Notes under the pieces: model-generated
The model's input: only the letters and a program-made list of their open reading frames with translations
Databases searched by the model: none
Told to the model about the DNA's origin: nothing
In this document: piece by piece, positions 46,521 through 55,384 of the stretch
Position numbering within the stretch: the stretch's first letter is position 1
Layout: each line of letters opens with the position of its first letter
NCBI RefSeq assembly: GCF_018156225.1
Contig: NZ_JAGTAR010000020.1
Span: 1 to 64,000, forward strand
Length of the DNA: 64,000 bases
Reading direction: 5' to 3'
From: Carboxylicivirga sediminis
Lineage (GTDB): Bacteria > Bacteroidota > Bacteroidia > Bacteroidales > Marinilabiliaceae
Translations under genes and position numbers: made by a program

Positions 46521-46555
46521 CATCTTAATACAAGCTTGTTAAAACAACATTAAAC

Positions 46556-48424
46556 ATGAAGAAACATCTTATTTTGTCATTTGCAATGCTGCTTTTCATT
46601 GGCATCGCCAGTTCAGCAGCCTATAAAATTGAACGCCTCGAACCTGCCTTCTGGTGGGCCGGTATGGAAGATGAAAACCTACAGCTATTGGTGTATGGCG
46701 AAAATATTTCGGAGCTACGTCCAAGTATTGATTATGAAGGCGTGAGTTTAGAGCGCACTGTACAGGTGAAATCGCCCAACTATCTGTTTCTCTACCTGAA
46801 AATTGATAAAAGTGTTCAGCCGGGCGCCTTTGATATTGCCTTCAAAAAGAAGAACAAGACACAGCTAAGCTATCGCTATGAACTGAAGCAGCGCCGCGAT
46901 GGTTCGGCCATGCGACAGGGCTACACAACCTCGGATGTGATGTATCTGATTACGCCCGACCGCTTTGTGAATGGCGATCCATCCAATGATGAAGTGGCGG
47001 GCATGAAAGAAGGTCTGGACCGTTCGGATGATTTTGGTCGTCATGGTGGCGATTTGGCCGGGATTATCAATCATCTCGACTATATCGAAGACATGGGCTA
47101 TACTGCTTTGTGGCTGAACCCGGTGATGGAGAACGATATGCCAGAAGGTTCGTACCACGGCTATGCCATTACCGATTTTTACGAGACCGACGCACGACAT
47201 GGTAGTAATGAAGATTATCTGAAATTATCAGAAGAGCTGAAGAAACGCGACATGAAACTGGTGATTGACATGATTATGAATCACTGTGGTTCGGAGCACT
47301 GGTGGATGAAGGACCTGCCTACGGACGATTGGTTGAATTTCCAGGATGGCTGGCAGGTAACTACTCACCTGCGCGAAACCAATATGGACCCTTATGCATC
47401 AGACTATGATAAGCGTAATCATGCTGATGGCTGGTTTGTGGAGGCGATGCCCGACCTGAATCAGCGTAATCCTCTGATGGCGGACTACTTAATCTATAAC
47501 ACCATCTGGTGGATTGAGCATGCCGATTTGGACGGCATTCGTATGGATACTTATCCATACCCTGATAAAGATTTTATGAGCGAATGGACCCGACGTGTGA
47601 TGGCTGAATATCCATACTTTAACATTGTGGGCGAGGAGTGGAGTTCTAATCCGGCCATTGTTTCGTATTGGCAGAAGGGCAAGCACAATCCCGATGGTTA
47701 TGTGTCGTATATGCCTGGTGTGTTTGATTTTCCGTTACAAGAAGCTTTGGTGAAGGCCTTAAACGAAGATGACAGCCAGTGGGGACAGGGACTGCCGAAG
47801 CTATATGGTATGCTGGCCAATGACCATCTGTATGCCGACCCGTCGCAGTTGGTGATATTCCCCGATAACCATGATATGAGCCGCTTCTATACACAAATCA
47901 ATGAGGACTTCGACCTATTTAAAATGGGTATGGCCTATATTGCGGTTACACGTGGTATCCCGCAAATATATTATGGTACTGAGATTCTCATGACCAATCC
48001 TAACTCCGATTCACATGGTGAAATTCGCGCTGAGTATCCGGGCGGATGGGCTGACCACACGGCCAATGCTTTTATAGGTGAAGGGCTGACGGCCGACCAG
48101 AAAGAAGCACAAGCATTCACTAAAACACTACTGAACTGGAGGAAAGGTTCTTCAGCTGTTCATAATGGTTGCCTTAAGCATTTTGCTCCAACGCATGCTA
48201 ACGGGCTTTATACTTTGTTCCGCTACGATGATGAATCGGTGGTAATGTTGGTGATGAATAAGAACCCTGAGGCCAAAGAAGTGAACATTGTACCTTTTAA
48301 AGATGAGGTGATTGGTACGGCAACACAAGGAACGGATGTAATCAGTGGCAACAAGGTGTCGCTGGCTGGTGAAACGGTTAATGTAGGTCCCCGTTCATTT
48401 TTATTGGTCGAGATTAAGAAGTAA
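46556..48424 (+). CDS. Secreted GH13 alpha-amylase/neopullulanase-like enzyme
   Basis: The 622-residue protein has a signal peptide (LILSFAMLLFIGIASSA), an N-terminal beta domain (about 25-115) as in neopullulanases and cyclomaltodextrinases, a GH13 barrel and a C-terminal beta domain. The catalytic residues are visible: nucleophile D331 in GIRMD, acid/base E360 in VGEEWS, and D440 in FPDNHD. It hydrolyses alpha-glucans in the periplasm or at the surface, similar to SusA. No SusC/SusD genes are near. Expression may be controlled by the divergent LytTR system. Confidence 0.95.
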   Translation: MKKHLILSFAMLLFIGIASSAAYKIERLEPAFWWAGMEDENLQLLVYGENISELRPSIDYEGVSLERTVQVKSPNYLFLYLKIDKSVQPGAFDIAFKKKNKTQLSYRYELKQRRDGSAMRQGYTTSDVMYLITPDRFVNGDPSNDEVAGMKEGLDRSDDFGRHGGDLAGIINHLDYIEDMGYTALWLNPVMENDMPEGSYHGYAITDFYETDARHGSNEDYLKLSEELKKRDMKLVIDMIMNHCGSEHWWMKDLPTDDWLNFQDGWQVTTHLRETNMDPYASDYDKRNHADGWFVEAMPDLNQRNPLMADYLIYNTIWWIEHADLDGIRMDTYPYPDKDFMSEWTRRVMAEYPYFNIVGEEWSSNPAIVSYWQKGKHNPDGYVSYMPGVFDFPLQEALVKALNEDDSQWGQGLPKLYGMLANDHLYADPSQLVIFPDNHDMSRFYTQINEDFDLFKMGMAYIAVTRGIPQIYYGTEILMTNPNSDSHGEIRAEYPGGWADHTANAFIGEGLTADQKEAQAFTKTLLNWRKGSSAVHNGCLKHFAPTHANGLYTLFRYDDESVVMLVMNKNPEAKEVNIVPFKDEVIGTATQGTDVISGNKVSLAGETVNVGPRSFLLVEIKK

Positions 48425-48465
48425 AGATATTTGACTGTCGAAATGCTGAAAACGCATTTAATATT

Positions 48466-48510
48466 AAGCCCCGACTGCCGTAGCTAACTGATGGTGGTCG
48501 GGGCTTATTT
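48466..48510 (+). terminator. Intrinsic terminator of the amylase gene
   Basis: A perfect 10-bp stem AAGCCCCGAC/GTCGGGGCTT with a 21-nt loop is followed by ATTTT. It begins 42 bp after the stop codon. Confidence 0.8.
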
Positions 48511-48604
48511 TGTATAAATGGTACTGGCAAATTAGATTTATGACCTCTATTTTTCCCTCCAATACATACGATTAGATGGTGAACTAGATGCGTTTTGGTG
48601 TTCG

Positions 48605-48770
48605 TGATGTCACAATTTCTGTCTCAGACATCAAATATCTGCTTTCGGTGCTAAAAAAATCTATCATGCGATATGCATTTTGATGTCAGCAATATCTGTT
48701 TCGAGACATTTGAGTATTCAATATTGATGTCGGTAATATCTTATAGGATGTTCTAGACATTAAATTGTAT
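48605..48770. repeat. Three degenerate copies of a GATGTC...AGACAT element
   Basis: Copies begin at about 48605, 48681 and 48725. Each starts TGATGTC, continues with AAT(A/T)TCT and contains AGACAT about 20-30 bp later. In the first copy GATGTC and GACATC are perfect inverted arms. Confidence 0.5.
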
Positions 48771-49033
48771 GTTGATATTATAATCAGTGAGCTCGTTGAG
48801 CATAACGGGCTCTAAGAATGAGGTACACTCCAGGTTTCAAGCAATAATATGGATGTTTTTGGAGGTGATGTGGAGGTAACTTTCATCATAATGCAGCTAT
48901 CGAAGTTAAAGACAGACGTTGAGAATGACGTTTAGCATCTCCCCTTCAGTCTTTCAGACAGCTTCCCCAGGGAAGCATTGATTAACGTTATATAAAGAAA
49001 CTCTGCGCGTCCGTGCCTCTGTGTTAAAATTTG

Positions 49034-49062
49034 AAAAGCCCCACATCCAACGATGCAGGGCT
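49034..49062 (-). terminator. Intrinsic terminator of carB
   Basis: On the minus strand AGCCCTGCATC pairs with GATGTGGGGCT (two mismatches) and is followed by TTTT. It lies about 94 bp after the carB stop. Confidence 0.6.
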
Positions 49063-49155
49063 CTAATATCTAATAGTCTTTATGTCTATTATCTAACAGT
49101 CTATTAAGCAAGCCGCTAATCAATACTGACTACTGCCTGTTAACTACTGCCTATT

Positions 49156-52100
49156 TTATTTATACTCTCCCCAATGCTTAATGCTTATATCATCCATATC
49201 CAGCTTACAGAATGAATAAATAAAGGCACTTGCCAGGCGGGCATTGGTAATTAACGGAATGTTAAAGTCAATGGCATCGCGTCGAATCGAGTAGCCATTC
49301 TTTAACTCATCCTTGCTCAGGTTCTTCGGAATGTTAATCACAAAATCAATCTTCTTCTCACGGATGTAATCCACCGTGTTTGGCTGTTTATTCTCACTTG
49401 GCCAGTGAAGTAAGGTTGTTTCCACGCCATTCTCAGCGAAGAACTTATGCGTTCCACCGGTAGCAAACAGGTTGTAGCCACGCTCTTTTAGCATACGGGC
49501 ACTTTGCAGCAATTCCAGTTTTGAGCGGGCAGGCCCTGATGATATTAGTATGTTCTTTTCAGGGATACGGTAACCTACTGCCAGCATCGACTGAAGCACA
49601 GCATCGTAATAGCTCTCGCCAATACAGCCCACCTCACCGGTTGATGACATATCCACTCCCAATACCGGGTCGGCCTTGGCCAAGCGGGCAAACGAGAACT
49701 GAGGCGCTTTAATACCTACATAATCCAGTTCAAACGAACTCTTTGTGAGCTTCTCAACCGGCAGGCCAAGCATGGCACGTGTAGCCAGGTCAATCAGGTT
49801 CACCTTCAATACTTTCGAAACGAATGGGAAACTACGTGATGCACGCAGGTTACACTCAATTACTTTAATATCGTTATCCTTAGCCAGTAGCTGCATGTTG
49901 AAAGGTCCGGTAATGTTTAGACCTTTGGCAATCTGGCGGGCTATCTTTTTCACACGGCGGATGGTCTCCACATACAGTTTCTGTGGCGGGAACACGATGG
50001 TAGCATCACCTGAGTGCACGCCGGCAAACTCAATGTGCTCACTGATGGCGTATCCAACCACTTCGCCGTTGTTAGCTACAGCATCTACTTCAATCTCCTT
50101 GGCTTGCTCGATGAATTCCGAAACTACTACCGGGAACTCTTTCGAAACGTTGGCGGCCAGTGTTAAGAAATGCTCCAGCTCGTCTTTGTTCGATACCACA
50201 TTCATGGCGGCACCTGAAAGTACGTATGAAGGACGCACCAATACGGGGAAGCCTACTTCATCCACAAATGTGAAGATGTCTTCGATGGATGTCAGCTCGC
50301 TCCAGCGTGGCTGGTCAACACCAAGCTCGTCCAACAGGCTTGAGAACTTCTGACGGTTTTCGGCACGGTCAATATCTTCTGGCGAAGTGCCAAGTATTGG
50401 TACCTCCTGACGGTGCAGTTTCATGGCGAGGTTGTTAGGTATCTGACCACCCATCGATACAATTACTCCCTTAGGTGTTTCCAGGTCGATGATATCCAGC
50501 ACGCGCTCCTGAGTTAGCTCATCAAAGTACAGACGATCGCACATATCATAGTCGGTACTCACCGTTTCAGGGTTATAGTTGATCATCACCGAGCGATGAT
50601 TCTCTTGCTTGTTAATGGTATTCAGTGCATTTACACTACACCAGTCGAATTCTACCGATGAACCAATGCGATAGGCACCTGAACCAAGCACAATTACTGA
50701 TTGACCATCTTTTTCGTAGTCGATATCGTGTGTTGTACCACTATAAGTCAGGTATAGATAGTTAATTTTCGCCGGGAACTCACCAGCCATGGTATCAATC
50801 TGTTTTACTACAGGTAATATGCCATTGGCTTTACGGAAGTCGCGAACTTTTAGCAGACCCTCTTCCATGTTTTCTGACTTAAGCACTAAGCGCGCCACCT
50901 GGAAGTCGGAGAAGCCCATTTTCTTGGCGTCCAGCAGAGCGTCTTCAGGTAATTTGTCTAAAGCATCGTGCTTTTCAAGTACATTGGCATGGTCTGATAT
51001 GTTCTTCAGTTTTTCAAGGAACCATTTATCAATGCGTGTCAGCTCGTGTATCTCATCTACTGTTGCGCCATTCTGTAAGGCTTCGGCAATGGCAAATACA
51101 CGCTGGTCAGTTGGTTCTTCCAATTCCTTCTTGATATCCTTCGAAAATGGCTGGTTGCCCACAAAGCCGTGCATACCTTGGCCAACCATTCGCAAACCTT
51201 TCTGGATAGCTTCTTCAAAGTTGCGACCAATGGCCATAATTTCACCCACCGACTTCATGCTTGAGCCAATCTCTTTTGATACGCCGGTAAACTTACCTAA
51301 GTCCCAACGAGGAATCTTACATACGATATAGTCCAGTGCAGGTTCAAAGAAGGCAGTTGTGGTTTTGGTGACTGAATTCTTCAGTTCGTGCAGGCTATAG
51401 CCTAATCCTAGCTTGGCAGCAATAAAGGCCAGCGGATAACCGGTGGCTTTTGAGGCCAGGGCCGATGAGCGTGACAGACGCGCATTTACCTCAATCACTC
51501 GATAATCTTCCGAATAAGGGTCCAGGGCATACTGTACGTTACACTCACCCACAATACCTATGTGGCGAATGATCTTGATGGCCAGCTCACGCAGCTTGTG
51601 GTATTCGGCATTAGAAAGAGTTTGAGAAGGCGCTACTACAATAGACTCACCAGTGTGGATACCCAGCGGGTCAAAGTTTTCCATGTTACAAACGGTGATA
51701 CAGTTGTTGTATGCATCACGCACTACTTCATACTCTACCTCTTTCCATCCTTTCAGCGATTCTTCAACCAATATCTGGTTCGAATAGGAGAAGGCATTTT
51801 CAGCTCGCTCAATTAACTCTTCAGTTGAGTGACAGAAGCCCGAGCCCATTCCTCCAAGGGTATAGGCTGCACGTACAATAATTGGGAACCCAATCTTTTT
51901 AGATGCTTCAACCGCTTCCTCTACTGAGGTTACTGCAATACTAACCGGTGTCTTAACGTTAATTTGCTTAAGCTGGTTGGCAAAAATCTCGCGGTCCTCG
52001 GTGTTGATGATGGCCTGAACAGGTGTACCAAGTACTTCAACATTGTACTTAGCAAGTGTGCCGGCCTCGTAAAGTGCCGTACCACAGTTTAGTGCTGTCT

Positions 52101-52371
52101 GTCCTCCAAACGCCAAAAGAATACCTTCGGGACTTTCTTTCTTAATAACCTGCTCAACAAAGTATGGTGTTACAGGCAGATAATAAATTTTATCTGCGAT
52201 GCCTTCAGAAGTTTGGACAGTGGCAATGTTAGGGTTAATTAAAACCGTTTCGATGCCTTCCTCCTTGAGTGCTTTGAGTGCCTGTGAACCTGAGTAATCA
52301 AATTCGCCGGCTTCTCCAATCTTGAGCGCACCAGAGCCCAGAACTACTACCTTTTTGACGTTCTTCTTCAT
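49156..52371 (-). CDS. carB: Carbamoyl-phosphate synthase large subunit
   Basis: CarB makes carbamoyl phosphate for arginine and pyrimidine synthesis. The 1071-residue protein has two ATP-grasp halves (first half GSGALKIGEAGEFDYSG, second half GSGAYRIGSSVEFDWC) and a C-terminal MGS-like allosteric domain (LFATGGTHKFFAENG). An ATG at 52410 would add 13 low-complexity residues; ATG 52371 matches family starts. carA is not adjacent. The gene is divergent from argR, which suggests it serves the arginine pathway. Confidence 0.96.
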   Translation of the reverse strand: MKKNVKKVVVLGSGALKIGEAGEFDYSGSQALKALKEEGIETVLINPNIATVQTSEGIADKIYYLPVTPYFVEQVIKKESPEGILLAFGGQTALNCGTALYEAGTLAKYNVEVLGTPVQAIINTEDREIFANQLKQINVKTPVSIAVTSVEEAVEASKKIGFPIIVRAAYTLGGMGSGFCHSTEELIERAENAFSYSNQILVEESLKGWKEVEYEVVRDAYNNCITVCNMENFDPLGIHTGESIVVAPSQTLSNAEYHKLRELAIKIIRHIGIVGECNVQYALDPYSEDYRVIEVNARLSRSSALASKATGYPLAFIAAKLGLGYSLHELKNSVTKTTTAFFEPALDYIVCKIPRWDLGKFTGVSKEIGSSMKSVGEIMAIGRNFEEAIQKGLRMVGQGMHGFVGNQPFSKDIKKELEEPTDQRVFAIAEALQNGATVDEIHELTRIDKWFLEKLKNISDHANVLEKHDALDKLPEDALLDAKKMGFSDFQVARLVLKSENMEEGLLKVRDFRKANGILPVVKQIDTMAGEFPAKINYLYLTYSGTTHDIDYEKDGQSVIVLGSGAYRIGSSVEFDWCSVNALNTINKQENHRSVMINYNPETVSTDYDMCDRLYFDELTQERVLDIIDLETPKGVIVSMGGQIPNNLAMKLHRQEVPILGTSPEDIDRAENRQKFSSLLDELGVDQPRWSELTSIEDIFTFVDEVGFPVLVRPSYVLSGAAMNVVSNKDELEHFLTLAANVSKEFPVVVSEFIEQAKEIEVDAVANNGEVVGYAISEHIEFAGVHSGDATIVFPPQKLYVETIRRVKKIARQIAKGLNITGPFNMQLLAKDNDIKVIECNLRASRSFPFVSKVLKVNLIDLATRAMLGLPVEKLTKSSFELDYVGIKAPQFSFARLAKADPVLGVDMSSTGEVGCIGESYYDAVLQSMLAVGYRIPEKNILISSGPARSKLELLQSARMLKERGYNLFATGGTHKFFAENGVETTLLHWPSENKQPNTVDYIREKKIDFVINIPKNLSKDELKNGYSIRRDAIDFNIPLITNARLASAFIYSFCKLDMDDISIKHWGEYK

Positions 52372-52746
52372 CTTATTTCTATTATTATTGTTTTCTATTT
52401 TCCGATACAATAAAACCTGCCTTTATAAATAGCAAGTTCAAAACATCATCGACAATAAGCAAATGCAAAGACGCTATTTTACGACTGAATTTTAACATCT
52501 TTTGTCTATAATTATACAGTTTCTGAGGTTTAAATAAGCACTTGTGCTGTTTGCTGTGTTGCTGTTTTTCATTTTTATACATGCCGATTGCCTGGTTTTG
52601 ATTAAAACCAATAGCGATTGAAAAAATGAAAAAGGAATGAGAAACAGAAGTGCTAACCCTTGATGAGCGTGGTCTGATAAGCGTATGTTTACACTAAATA
52701 ATGTCACTCGCAACTGTTGTTTTATGCGTTTTTGAAATTATTGTCG

Positions 52747-52769
52747 TGCAAAAATACATATTTTTTGCA
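52747..52769. promoter_or_regulatory. Palindrome upstream of the argR promoter
   Basis: Perfect 8-bp inverted arms TGCAAAAA (52747-52754) and TTTTTGCA (52762-52769) flank a 7-bp centre, about 10 bp upstream of the argR -33 element. It could bind a regulator acting on argR or carB. Confidence 0.4.
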
Positions 52770-52778
52770 AAAAACAGC

Positions 52779-52808
52779 TTTGAAATTTATAATTATTGAA
52801 TAAATTTG
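52779..52808 (+). promoter_or_regulatory. Promoter of argR
   Basis: TTTG at 52779-52782 and TAAATTTG at 52801-52808 (perfect -7) are separated by 18 bp. Transcription would start near 52814, before the ATG at 52854. Confidence 0.65.
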
Positions 52809-52817
52809 CATCGTCGA

Positions 52818-52831
52818 TGTATAAATATACA
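52818..52831. promoter_or_regulatory. Candidate ArgR operator in the argR leader
   Basis: TGTATA-AA-TATACA has perfect 6-bp inverted arms and lies just past the predicted transcription start. Its size and AT-richness resemble ARG boxes. Autoregulation of argR at this site is inferred; I found no second copy elsewhere in the cluster by eye. Confidence 0.5.
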
Positions 52832-52853
52832 ATCAACAAAGAAGAAGAACCAA

Positions 52854-53333
52854 ATGAAAATTAAAGCACAACGATTAATGGCTATCAAGCAAATTATCAG
52901 TTCGCGAAAAGTGAGTTCGCAGGAAGAGCTGGTGGTATTGCTCGAAGCAGAAGGATATAAAATAACACAGGCTACTTTGTCGCGCGACTTAAAGTACCTG
53001 AAAGTGGCCAAGGTGCCTGATGCCGAAACCGGCTATAAATACGTGGTGCCAGAGTCGGCACAAAAGCAGGAAGAGCAGGTTAAGCAGGAAGAGTTTCCGG
53101 TAAGTGGTGTAGAGTCAATTGAGTTTTCAGGGCATTTGGCCATCATGAAAACACGACCAGGCTTTGCCAATGGCATTGCTTCAGTAATTGACAGTCACGG
53201 CCCTTACGAAATATTGGGAACCATTGCGGGCGACGACAGTATTTTACTGATTAGCCGCGAAGGGGTATCCAAATCGGATGTCATCAATGCTTTATCCTTG
53301 TTTATGCCGGGCCTGAAAGAAAAGACATTATAA
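52854..53333 (+). CDS. argR: Arginine repressor ArgR
   Basis: ArgR binds ARG operators when arginine is present. The 159-residue protein has the winged helix with ATLSRDLKYLKVAKV and the C-terminal arginine-binding hexamerisation domain with GTIAGDDSILLI. A TTG at 52806 would add 16 residues but lies within the -7 element, so ATG 52854 is the start. It is the first gene of the arginine cluster. Confidence 0.95.
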   Translation: MKIKAQRLMAIKQIISSRKVSSQEELVVLLEAEGYKITQATLSRDLKYLKVAKVPDAETGYKYVVPESAQKQEEQVKQEEFPVSGVESIEFSGHLAIMKTRPGFANGIASVIDSHGPYEILGTIAGDDSILLISREGVSKSDVINALSLFMPGLKEKTL

Positions 53334-53486
53334 AATAGCTTATTAGTTTTTAGGCTGAAGACTGTAGTTAAGACTTACCTAAAGCTGTAATAAAACTGAT
53401 GGGTTATATGAGAGATAAGGTTAAGGCGTTGGTTGAGAAATGTAATTCACTTTTAACTGCTGCCACCTGACTAATTAACTATTGAT

Positions 53487-54134
53487 ATGAGTAAGTTTAA
53501 CATATTTGTCGCAACAGAAGAGCATCTGGAGTATGTAGATGTGGTGCTGAATGCCATAGCTGAAGCAGCTAAAGTGCGTGGGACAGGAATTGCCAAGCGT
53601 AGCCCTGAGTATATCCAAAAGAAGATGGAGGAGCGAAAGGCTATTTTGGCTTTGCATAAGGGGGAGTTTGCCGGTTTCTGTTATATCGAAACCTGGGGGC
53701 ATGACAAATTTGTAGCTAACTCAGGGTTAATTGTGGTAGATAAATTCAGGGCTAACGGGCTGGCGAAGGCCATTAAATCCAAGGCTTTTGAGCTATCACG
53801 AGAGCGCTATCCTCAAGCCAAAATATTTGGCTTAACCACCGGATTGGCTGTGATGAAAATTAATTCTGACCTAGGTTATCGGCCCGTTACATTTTCGGAG
53901 TTGACTGATGATGAGCAGTTCTGGAAAGGCTGTCAGAGTTGTGTTAACTATGATATACTGGTGCGGACAGAACGGAAGCACTGTTTGTGTACAGGTATGC
54001 TCTTTGATCCGATGAAGGGAGCACAAACCAATAGTAAAAAGCCATTAAACATGCTTTCGCGTTTGCGCGATGCCGTTCGCAAAAGCGATGGAAAGATTGG
54101 CAAGACTTTAAAAAGCTTAACAGCATTATTCTGA
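53487..54134 (+). CDS. GNAT N-acyltransferase of the arginine cluster (putative glutamate N-acylase step)
   Basis: The 215-residue protein has a GNAT fold with the acyl-CoA loop at about 86-95 (DKFRANGLAKAI). Near the C-terminal part it carries C149-x2-C152 and C166-x-C168, which could bind a metal. It lies between argR and argG, where the first step of arginine synthesis (N-acylation of glutamate) is otherwise unaccounted for in the window, so it is the best candidate. The acyl group is inferred to be succinyl because the downstream carbamoyltransferase has Pro90. It is not the classic ArgA/ArgJ type. Confidence 0.8.
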   Translation: MSKFNIFVATEEHLEYVDVVLNAIAEAAKVRGTGIAKRSPEYIQKKMEERKAILALHKGEFAGFCYIETWGHDKFVANSGLIVVDKFRANGLAKAIKSKAFELSRERYPQAKIFGLTTGLAVMKINSDLGYRPVTFSELTDDEQFWKGCQSCVNYDILVRTERKHCLCTGMLFDPMKGAQTNSKKPLNMLSRLRDAVRKSDGKIGKTLKSLTALF

Positions 54135-54163
54135 TAGGGTAACAGACATTTGATAATTATATA

Positions 54164-55384
54164 ATGATGAAGGAAAAGGTAGTATTAGCGTACAGTGGAG
54201 GTTTAGATACTTCGTTTTGTGTAAAGTATCTGGCTGAAGAGAAAAATCTGGAGATTTACTCGGCCATTGCCAACACGGGTGGATTTAGCGAAAGTGAGCT
54301 GAACGACATCGAGACAAAAGCATATGAACTGGGCGTAGCAAAGCATGCAACGCTTGATGTAACTAAACGCTACTACCGACGCTGCATCCGTTATATGATT
54401 TATGGGAATGTGCTGAAAAATAATACTTACCCCTTGTCGGTGAGTTCAGAGCGTATTTTTCAGGCGTTGGCTATTGTAGATTATGCTCGTTCGATTGGAG
54501 CTAAATACATTGCACACGGTAGTACGGGTGCAGGAAACGATCAGATAAGGTTTGATTTAACGTTCCAGGTCTTAGCTCCGGATATTAAGGTCATTGCACC
54601 AATTCGTGATTTAAAACTATCGCGCGAAGAAGAGATTAATTATTTGAAGGAACGTGGTGTTGTGCGCGACTGGACCAAGATGGAATATTCCATAAATAAA
54701 GGATTGTGGGGAACAAGTGTGGGCGGTAAAGAAACCTTAACTTCCAATCAGACCTTGCCAGAAGAAGCTTATCCAAGTCAACTTGAGAAAGAAGGTGAAG
54801 AAACCATGGAATTGGGCTTTGTGAAAGGGGAATTGGCCACAGTGAATAACGAGGTGTACGATGACCCGATTGAAGCCATTAAGAAAATAGAAAGCCTGGG
54901 TGCTGCCTACGCCATTGGCCGTGATATGCATGTGGGCGATACTATTATTGGTATCAAAGGACGTGTAGGCTTTGAAGCGGCTGCTCCACTGTTGATTATC
55001 AATGCCCACCGTGTACTTGAGAAGCATGTTCTTACCAAATGGCAGATGCATTGGAAAGAGCAGTTAGCTAACTGGTACGGTATGTTCCTGCACGAATCGC
55101 AATACCTGGAGCCAGTGATGAGAGATATTGAGAAGTTCCTGGAGAGTTCGCAGAACAATGTAACCGGTAAGGTAATTATCAAACTCAAGCCTTATCGCTT
55201 CGAGGTTGTGGGAATCGAGTCGGATCACGACTTAATGAGTAATGTGTTTGGTGAGTATGGTGAGATGAATAAAGCCTGGACTGCCCAGGATGTGGAAGGT
55301 TTCACCACCATTATGGCAACACCAATGAAAATATTTAATGCGGTTAATAAGGGCCAGTTAGAACTAAACGACAGCGATGATTAA
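54164..55384 (+). CDS. argG: Argininosuccinate synthase
   Basis: ArgG joins citrulline and aspartate with ATP. The 406-residue protein starts KEKVVLAYSGGLDTSFCV, the ATP pyrophosphatase P-loop, and contains STGAGNDQIRFD. It is 29 bp after the GNAT gene and its stop overlaps argC by 8 bp. argH, the next enzyme, is not in the window. Confidence 0.96.
   Translation: MMKEKVVLAYSGGLDTSFCVKYLAEEKNLEIYSAIANTGGFSESELNDIETKAYELGVAKHATLDVTKRYYRRCIRYMIYGNVLKNNTYPLSVSSERIFQALAIVDYARSIGAKYIAHGSTGAGNDQIRFDLTFQVLAPDIKVIAPIRDLKLSREEEINYLKERGVVRDWTKMEYSINKGLWGTSVGGKETLTSNQTLPEEAYPSQLEKEGEETMELGFVKGELATVNNEVYDDPIEAIKKIESLGAAYAIGRDMHVGDTIIGIKGRVGFEAAAPLLIINAHRVLEKHVLTKWQMHWKEQLANWYGMFLHESQYLEPVMRDIEKFLESSQNNVTGKVIIKLKPYRFEVVGIESDHDLMSNVFGEYGEMNKAWTAQDVEGFTTIMATPMKIFNAVNKGQLELNDSDD

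Larger units (their letters stand above)
46224..46555. other. 332-bp divergent regulatory region between the LytS operon and the amylase gene
   Basis: The gap holds a pair of direct repeats at 46423-46458 and the amylase promoter at 46489-46520, both listed separately. No gene is seen. Confidence 0.6.
48425..49155. other. 731-bp intergenic stretch with two terminators and degenerate inverted repeats
   Basis: The gap between the convergent amylase and carB genes contains a plus-strand terminator at 48466-48510, three degenerate GATGTC repeats at 48605-48770, and a minus-strand terminator at 49034-49062. No open reading frame is convincing. Confidence 0.55.
52372..52853. other. 482-bp divergent region between carB and argR
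   Basis: It holds the argR promoter, a candidate ArgR operator and a palindrome, listed separately. On the carB side no exact TAnnTTTG is present, only a GTCTTTG-like element near 52465-52475 on the minus strand. No gene is seen. Confidence 0.5.

Noticed and set aside
52806-52853. TTG start that would extend ArgR by 16 residues
   Set aside because: It overlaps the -7 element of the argR promoter and adds residues unlike the family N-terminus.
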